In this document: positions 5,379 through 8,401 of the stretch, piece after piece | Layout: each line of letters starts with the position of its first letter | How positions within the stretch are numbered: the stretch's first letter is position 1 | DNA from: an uncultured Oscillospiraceae bacterium | GTDB lineage: Bacteria; Bacillota; Clostridia; Oscillospirales; Ruminococcaceae | Length of the DNA: 8,401 nucleotides | Direction of reading: 5' to 3' | Assembly: GCA_934488695.1 (NCBI GenBank) | Contig: CAKSSH010000051.1 | Location: 1-8,401 of the forward strand | Position numbers and translations under genes: made by a program | The notes under the pieces: model-generated | The model's input: the letters and a program-made list of their open reading frames with translations, nothing else | The model's database searches: none | What the model was told of the DNA's origin: nothing

Positions 5379-5415
5379 TAATTGTGGTCGTGTAGGTGGT
5401 CAAATCTGTGGTCAA
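5379..5415 (-). repeat. Right-end GACCAC repeats upstream of the intact tRNA-Pro
   Basis: On the reverse strand three GACCAC units occur in TTTGACCACAGATTTGACCACCTACACGACCAC. In frame they encode FDHRFDHLHDHN followed by TAA, with a basic stretch RKKKKA before it. The block resembles the one near 919-942 at the other end of the insert, in the same orientation. It may be the 3' end of a lost integrase gene, binding sites for an integrase, or both. The frame stays open back through the core to the tRNA half, but no integrase motif is visible. Confidence 0.4.
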
Positions 5416-5520
5416 ACACATTTTTGACTGCTTTTTTCTTTTTCCGAACCGCCCGAAATACGCACGGTTGAAGGGTTTTCGGCGGTTTTCGCTTTCGTGC
5501 GGTGCGAACACCGTCTATGC

Positions 5521-5527
5521 TCCCAAA
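5521..5527. repeat. Right copy of the attachment core TCCCAAA
   Basis: This marks the right junction, where the 5' half of the split tRNA-Pro ends at the anticodon loop and element sequence begins. Exact recombination with 800-806 would rebuild the original tRNA-Pro gene and release a 4,721-bp circle that includes the intact tRNA. Confidence 0.65.
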
Positions 5528-5558
5528 TGCGGCGCGCTATCAACTGCGCTACACCCCG
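5521..5558 (-). pseudogene. 5' half of the split tRNA-Pro(TGG) gene
   Basis: Reverse strand reads acceptor CGGGGTG, TA, D-arm GCGC-AGTTGATA-GCGC, G, 5' anticodon strand CCGCA and loop TTTGGGA, then unrelated sequence. The 3' half is at 762-806. The paired anticodon stem is CCGCA/TGCGG, and all seven acceptor positions match. D-loop position 19 is A instead of the usual G. The gene's own strong promoter lies upstream at 5719-5747. No pairing partner exists in the bases that now follow, so this half cannot form a tRNA. Confidence 0.85.
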
Positions 5559-5607
5559 ATATATTCGTTATTTGACGGTTTTGGTGACTGCAAAATTCGG
5601 ACGCGTT

Positions 5608-5712
5608 CAAAACCGGCGCCGAAGGCGCCGCATAATCTCCGGCCTGCGCCCGGGCGGGAGACCGGTTTAGCGCCGGCGCCCGACAACGATGTGCGCTTGT
5701 CGGCGCGAATGC
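5608..5712 (-). ncRNA. GC-rich structured leader or possible small RNA before the tRNA
   Basis: Transcription from the promoter at 5719-5747 would begin near 5712. On the reverse strand the RNA can form a stem from TTGTCGGCGC and GCGCCCGACAA (5676-5706, one bulge). It then has a GC-rich middle and a hairpin CGGCGCC-TTC-GGCGCCG (5614-5630) followed by GGTTTTG. The last hairpin looks like a weak terminator or attenuator. It could define an RNA of about 105 bases or simply be the processed 5' leader of the tRNA transcript. I recognise no known RNA family. Frames on both strands here look non-coding. Confidence 0.35.
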
Positions 5713-5718
5713 TTTTTT

Positions 5719-5747
5719 ATTATACCCCGCAGCTTTGCAAAAGTCAA
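5719..5747 (-). promoter_or_regulatory. Strong sigma-A promoter of the tRNA-Pro locus
   Basis: Reverse strand TTGACT (5742-5747), a 17-base spacer and perfect TATAAT (5719-5724). This is one of the best sigma-70/A matches in the window. It points at the 5' half of the split tRNA (5558) and, beyond it, at the intact tRNA-Pro (5368) and its terminator. It therefore probably still supplies the cell's tRNA-Pro through the element's copy. Confidence 0.8.
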
Positions 5748-5887
5748 GCTTGGGCGTGTTTCCGAGGCAACAAATTCGCGTGGGGCCGGAACAGAGAAAG
5801 GCTGTAGCCAAAAGGCCGCTTTGAAGCCGGCGAGGGAATGGGGCACTGCAAATAAAACCGGCAAGGGAACGACAAAAGGAACGAGAC

Positions 5888-5916
5888 TTGATTTTTTTGA
5901 AAATCGGGTTTACAAT
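5888..5916 (+). promoter_or_regulatory. Promoter of the flavodoxin gene
   Basis: TTGATT (5888-5893), 17-base spacer, TACAAT (5911-5916). Transcription would start near 5923, giving a leader of about 20 bases that contains the GGGAG ribosome site. Confidence 0.7.
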
Positions 5917-5945
5917 AAAAGAAACTGAAAAAGGGAGATGGTTTT

Positions 5946-6428
5946 ATGGCAAGGACCCTCGTGGCCTGTTTTTCGGCAGGCGGGACGACGGCAAAGGTCG
6001 CTCAACAGCTGGCACGCTTGACATCGGCGGAGCTTTATGAGATTCGGCCGAAGGAGCCCTACACCAAGCAAGACCTTGACTGGACCAACCCGAACTCTCG
6101 CAGCTCGGTCGAGATGAAAAATCGGGCGTTTCGGCCGGAGCTGGCCGATCGGTCTGCCGGCGTTGCCGAGGCCGATGTGATTTTTGTCGGTTTTCCTATC
6201 TGGTGGTATGTGGCGCCGACGATTGTCAACAGTTTTTTAGAGGCGTATGATTTTTCCGGGAAAACGCTGGTTTTCTTTGCAACCTCCGGCGGCAGCGGAT
6301 TTGGAAAAACCGTGCAGGAGCTGCGCACAAGCGTGTCCCCGACGGCACGGCTCATTGAGGGCGGCCTTCTTAACGGAAAGCATACCGATGCACAATTACA
6401 GGATTGGATTGAACACTTGGGGATATAA
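5946..6428 (+). CDS. Flavodoxin
   Basis: 160 residues from ATG 5946, with GGGAG 8 bases upstream. It is a short-chain flavodoxin, a cytoplasmic FMN-binding electron carrier. The N-terminal strand and phosphate loop LVACFSAGGTTAKVAQQLA (5-23) bind the FMN phosphate. The loops around GFPIWWYVAPT (82-92) and FATSGGSGFGKT (111-122) flank the isoalloxazine ring; the aromatic pair W86/W87 and Y88 would stack near it. Length and motif order fit the flavodoxin_4-type subfamily common in Firmicutes, some of whose members are annotated as NAD(P)H-dependent oxidoreductase-like. The partner enzyme is not visible. The gene is monocistronic, with its own promoter and a very strong terminator directly after the stop. 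The base composition matches the chromosome and not the AT-rich insert. Confidence 0.88.
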   Translation: MARTLVACFSAGGTTAKVAQQLARLTSAELYEIRPKEPYTKQDLDWTNPNSRSSVEMKNRAFRPELADRSAGVAEADVIFVGFPIWWYVAPTIVNSFLEAYDFSGKTLVFFATSGGSGFGKTVQELRTSVSPTARLIEGGLLNGKHTDAQLQDWIEHLGI

Positions 6429-6465
6429 AAAACCGGGCGCCGGCGTTTGCCGGCGCCCGGTTTTT
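6428..6465. terminator. Very strong terminator after the flavodoxin gene
   Basis: AAAAACCGGGCGCCGGC (6428-6444) pairs with GCCGGCGCCCGGTTTTT (6449-6465) around a GTTT loop, giving 17 pairs with a U-tract in both directions. It begins at the flavodoxin stop codon and lies between convergent genes, so it likely also stops transcription coming from the VanZ gene. A second small palindrome, AATGTGA and TCACATT (6507-6525), follows in the intergenic region. Confidence 0.92.
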
Positions 6466-6555
6466 GATTGCCGGACAGAAAATATATTTACTAAGTGTAT
6501 TTTTTAAATGTGACTTTTTCACATTATACACCGAGTTTTCCACATAAATACGGCA

Positions 6556-7122
6556 TTATTGGCCTTTTTTGGGTGTAAAGGGTGAATTACCGGGGGTATT
6601 TTTTGTCGATTTTTGTCGTTTTCGGGGGCAGACGCGGAAAAGCCAGAGCAAAAGCATAGCAACGGCAAGACCGAGAAGAGCGCCGGCAAAGTCAATACAA
6701 ACATCGCGAAAACAGCCGTAACGGCCCGGAACAAAGCGCTGATGCAGCTCATCTGAGGCTGCATACAGCAAGCAAAAAAGCAGGCAGCCGGCTTCCGATA
6801 CGACGCGGCGCGGCGCCTTGCACTGTTCCTTGATGAATCTTCGGACCGTCAGATAGCAAAAAAAGCCCAAAGCGGCGAAAATGCAAAAGTGTGCGACCTT
6901 TCGGACGATCGGCTCCATAAGGCGAATTTCGGCCAACTGGTCTGCTTGGGGCAGACCGGAAAAGCCGCGGACCCACAGAGAAGCCAAAAAGAAACAGATG
7001 CCCCGTGAGGCAGCAGAGGAATCGGCGGCCGGCTGTGCGGAAAAAGCCGCGATCCACACCATGGTAATCAAGGTTGCGGTAAGCAGCAGCAGGCTGCCCC
7101 AATGCTTTTTTAAAAAGCGCAT
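6556..7122 (-). CDS. VanZ-family membrane protein
   Basis: 188 residues from ATG 7122, chosen because AAGGAGG precedes it (11-base spacing) and the promoter lies further upstream; the open frame extends to 7257 but would cross the promoter. Four hydrophobic segments are seen at about 8-28, 77-95, 110-122 and 143-163. VanZ signatures are RKVAHFCIFAALG (74-86), SDELHQRFVPGR (123-134) and an Asp in DVCIDFAGALLG (140-151). The C-terminal tail is basic and probably cytoplasmic. VanZ was named for low-level teicoplanin resistance, but most family members are chromosomal proteins of unclear role in the cell envelope. There is no van cluster here, so no resistance should be read into it. It is transcribed divergently from groESL. 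Confidence 0.85.
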   Translation of the reverse strand: MRFLKKHWGSLLLLTATLITMVWIAAFSAQPAADSSAASRGICFFLASLWVRGFSGLPQADQLAEIRLMEPIVRKVAHFCIFAALGFFCYLTVRRFIKEQCKAPRRVVSEAGCLLFCLLYAASDELHQRFVPGRYGCFRDVCIDFAGALLGLAVAMLLLWLFRVCPRKRQKSTKNTPGNSPFTPKKGQ

Positions 7123-7155
7123 ATCCGGCGTCGCCTCCTTTTTCAGAATACTATT

Positions 7156-7184
7156 ATTGTACTGCTCTTTGCATTGCTTGTCAA
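7156..7184 (-). promoter_or_regulatory. Promoter of the VanZ-family gene
   Basis: Reverse strand perfect TTGACA (7179-7184), 17-base spacer, TACAAT (7156-7161). Start would be near 7149, leaving a leader of about 27 bases before the ATG, which supports the start at 7122 over the longer frame. Confidence 0.8.
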
Positions 7185-7263
7185 TTGCTGTTGGAAGAAA
7201 GCGTGTATTTTTGTGAAACTGGTATAAATTGTGAATTTTTTTTAAAAATATATCCAAACCCCC

Positions 7264-7291
7264 TTGATTTTTTACAAAAATGTATTACAAT
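7264..7291 (+). promoter_or_regulatory. groESL promoter
   Basis: TTGATT (7264-7269), 16-base spacer, TACAAT (7286-7291), directly before the CIRCE operator, so the start site near 7298 falls inside the operator. Confidence 0.75.
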
Positions 7292-7295
7292 AGTT

Positions 7296-7322
7296 TTAGC
7301 ACTCATAGAGCAGGAGTGCTAA
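7296..7322 (+). promoter_or_regulatory. CIRCE operator (HrcA binding site)
   Basis: TTAGCACTC (7296-7304), 9-base spacer, GAGTGCTAA (7314-7322): an exact match to the CIRCE consensus inverted repeat. HrcA binds it and represses groESL until heat or protein-folding stress titrates GroEL away from HrcA (established knowledge). hrcA itself is not in the window. Confidence 0.97.
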
Positions 7323-7356
7323 TTACAACGAACTTATAAATAAGGAGGAAATAGAG

Positions 7357-7641
7357 ATGACGATCAAACCGCTGACAGACAGAGTTGTCATCAAAACCAT
7401 TGAAGCGGAGGAGACCACCAAGAGCGGCATTATCCTGACGGCAAGCGCACAGGAGAAGCCCCAGATTGCTGAGGTGATTGCGGTCGGTCCGGGCGGCATG
7501 GTAGACGGCAAGGAGGTCAAAATGACCCTGTAGGTCGGAGATCGTGTGCTGACCGGCAAGTATACCGGCACCGAGGTTAAGATCGACGGTGTGGAATACA
7601 AGATCGTTCGTCAGGACGATATTCTTGCGATTGTTGAATAA
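7357..7641 (+). CDS. groES: GroES co-chaperonin with an in-frame amber codon
   Basis: 94 residues counting through an internal TAG, from ATG 7357 with AAGGAGG 8 bases upstream, to TAA 7639-7641. GroES is the heptameric lid of the GroEL chamber. The start MTIKPLTDRVVIKTIEAEE, the mobile loop region TTKSGIILT (24-32), KPQIAEVIAVGPGG and the end YKIVRQDDILAIVE are all typical, and the length is normal. Codon 59 (7531-7533) is TAG in the context KMTL-TAG-VGDRVLTGKYTG. The usual residue there would fit a CAG glutamine codon, one C-to-T change away. As written the protein would stop after 58 residues, which should not work. Sequencing error, amber suppression or a real nonsense mutation are all possible. 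The upstream operator and downstream groEL look intact, which argues against a dead locus. Confidence 0.88.
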
Positions 7642-7658
7642 GACTGGAGGAAAGAGAC

Positions 7659-8401
7659 ATGGCCAAAGAAATTATTTACGGAGTAGAGGCCCGCAAGGCA
7701 TTGCAGGCGGGTATTGATAAGCTGGCGGACACGGTGAAAATTACCCTCGGCCCCAAGGGACGCAATGTGGTTCTGGACAAGAAATTCGGCGCACCGCTGA
7801 TTACCAACGACGGGGTAACGATTGCCAAGGATATCGAGCTGGATTGCGCGTTTGAAAACATGGGCGCACAGCTCATCAAAGAGGTTGCGACCAAGACTAA
7901 CGACGCTGCCGGAGACGGCACCACCACGGCAACGCTGCTGGCGCAGGCGCTGGTGCGCGAGGGCATGAAGAATGTCGAGGCGGGCGCCAATCCGATGGAT
8001 ATCAAAAAAGGTATGCAGCTGGCGGTTGATGCTGCGGTAGAGGCTATTGTTGCCAATTCGCGGAAGGTTTCCGGCAGCGAGGATATCGCTCGAGTCGGTA
8101 CCATTTCGTCGGCAGACGAGAAGGTCGGTCGGCTGATTGCCGAGGCGATGGACAAGGTTTCGGCGGACGGTGTAATTACCGTGGAAGAATCCAAAACCGC
8201 GCAGACCTACAGCGAGGTTGTGGAGGGCATGCAGTTTGACCGCGGATACATCACGCCGTATATGGTGACGGATCCGGATAAGATGGAAGCCGTCCTGGAT
8301 GATGCGTTGGTGCTTATCACGGACAAGAAAATTTCGGCCATTCAGGATCTGCTGCCGCTTTTGGAGCAGATTGTGAACGCCGGCAAGAAGCTGTTGATTA
8401 T
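7659..8401 (+). CDS. groEL: GroEL chaperonin, 5' part (continues past the window)
   Basis: 247 codons are visible from ATG 7659, with GGAGG 8 bases upstream and 17 bases after groES; one operon under the CIRCE site. GroEL forms the double-ring ATP-driven folding chamber in the cytoplasm. The equatorial and intermediate domain motifs are clear: VKITLGPKGRNVVLD (26-40), ITNDGVTIAKDIEL (48-61) and the ATPase segment AAGDGTTTATLLAQAL (83-98) with catalytic Asp86. The hinge to the apical domain includes VEEGMQFDRGYITPYMVTD-type sequence (here VVEGMQFDRGYITPYMVTD, 187-205). No stop, frameshift or odd residue is seen, in contrast to groES. About half of the usual 540 residues lies outside the window. 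Confidence 0.97.
   Translation, partial: MAKEIIYGVEARKALQAGIDKLADTVKITLGPKGRNVVLDKKFGAPLITNDGVTIAKDIELDCAFENMGAQLIKEVATKTNDAAGDGTTTATLLAQALVREGMKNVEAGANPMDIKKGMQLAVDAAVEAIVANSRKVSGSEDIARVGTISSADEKVGRLIAEAMDKVSADGVITVEESKTAQTYSEVVEGMQFDRGYITPYMVTDPDKMEAVLDDALVLITDKKISAIQDLLPLLEQIVNAGKKLLI

Larger units (their letters stand above)
807..5520. mobile_element. Integrated accessory element (about 4.7 kb) splitting a tRNA-Pro gene
   Basis: The segment is bounded by the two halves of one tRNA-Pro gene, each ending at the TCCCAAA core. Its central genes are clearly more AT-rich than the flanking flavodoxin, VanZ and groESL genes. It carries a complete tRNA-Pro, a toxin/immunity operon, a macro-TIR pair, a frameshifted gene and an integrase-like fragment. 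Both ends hold GACCAC-type repeats. No complete integrase, relaxase or replication gene is visible, so it is either a decayed integrative element or cargo mobilised in trans. The boundaries follow from the tRNA halves; recombination itself is inferred. Confidence 0.75.

Noticed and set aside
762..5558. The two tRNA-Pro halves as a trans-spliced split tRNA
   Set aside because: Split tRNAs are known from some archaea. Here there is no promoter before the 3' half, no complementary helper stem beside the break, and an intact tRNA-Pro is present nearby. Insertion explains the arrangement better.
5502..5928. Open frames on both strands between the tRNA half and flavodoxin
   Set aside because: They are GC-rich overlapping frames of Arg/Pro/Ala-rich composition that run through the tRNA half and the promoter. 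No ribosome site or motif supports them.
6556..7122. Glycopeptide resistance locus around the VanZ-like gene
   Set aside because: No other van gene is present, and VanZ-family proteins are common in chromosomes without resistance.
7357..7641. TAG reassigned to a sense codon throughout this genome
   Set aside because: The only in-frame TAG seen is in groES, and the toxin gene ends in TAG with the next gene's ribosome site right behind it. One codon is not enough evidence for a changed code.
7357..8194. Reverse-strand frames opposite groES and groEL
   Set aside because: They are shadows of highly conserved genes, Ser/Ala/Thr-rich and without ribosome sites.
1..8401. CRISPR arrays, insertion sequences, ribosomal RNA
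   Set aside because: No regularly spaced repeats of 23-40 bases, no transposase motif with terminal inverted repeats, and no rRNA signature were found by reading both strands.

Overview
The window looks like a low-to-mid GC Firmicute, most likely a gut-type Clostridia (Oscillospirales-like) chromosome. The signs are strong AGGAGG ribosome sites, a CIRCE-controlled groESL operon, a VanZ-family gene, and close matches by eye to families common in Clostridia (DUF4417, Ntox50, Cys-rich TIR-like proteins). No database search was run, so family names rest on motif recognition.

Layout. 1-155 (-): start of a small Cro/C1-type regulator with a palindrome over its transcription start. About 260-640: no credible gene. 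649-755: hairpins of old tRNA terminators. 762-806 (-): the 3' half of a tRNA-Pro(TGG) gene. 807-5520: an AT-rich inserted segment of about 4.7 kb. 5521-5558 (-): the 5' half of the same tRNA gene. 5558-5750: GC-rich structured leader and the very good tRNA promoter. 5946-6428 (+): flavodoxin. 6556-7122 (-): VanZ-like membrane protein. 7264-8401 (+): CIRCE/promoter, groES with an in-frame TAG, and the first 247 codons of groEL.

The insert is an integrative element or its remnant. It split the host tRNA-Pro gene exactly at the 7-base anticodon loop (TCCCAAA on the + strand). The same 7 bases recur inside a complete tRNA-Pro(TGG), 5293-5368, that the insert carries. That copy lies downstream of the old tRNA promoter and has its own terminator, so it probably replaces the broken gene. 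No intact integrase is present; only an integrase-arm-like fragment (1349-1546) and GACCAC repeats near both ends remain.

The cargo has two modules facing away from a shared 190-bp intergenic region. To the left (-): a DUF4417 protein, a stand-alone Ntox50-type polymorphic toxin, and two paralogous small acidic proteins that are likely its immunity proteins. To the right (+): a 364-residue protein with a ThsA-type macro domain at its C-terminus, followed after 19 bp by a 169-residue TIR-like protein. The pair has the architecture of a Thoeris-like anti-phage system: the TIR enzyme would make an ADP-ribose-type signal and the macro domain would sense it. The macro protein lacks the membrane helices of type II ThsA. 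In their place it has a soluble helical N-terminal domain I do not recognise, the best candidate for something undescribed here.

Two hidden lesions are also present: a frameshift in a hypothetical gene at 967-1376, and the amber codon in groES.
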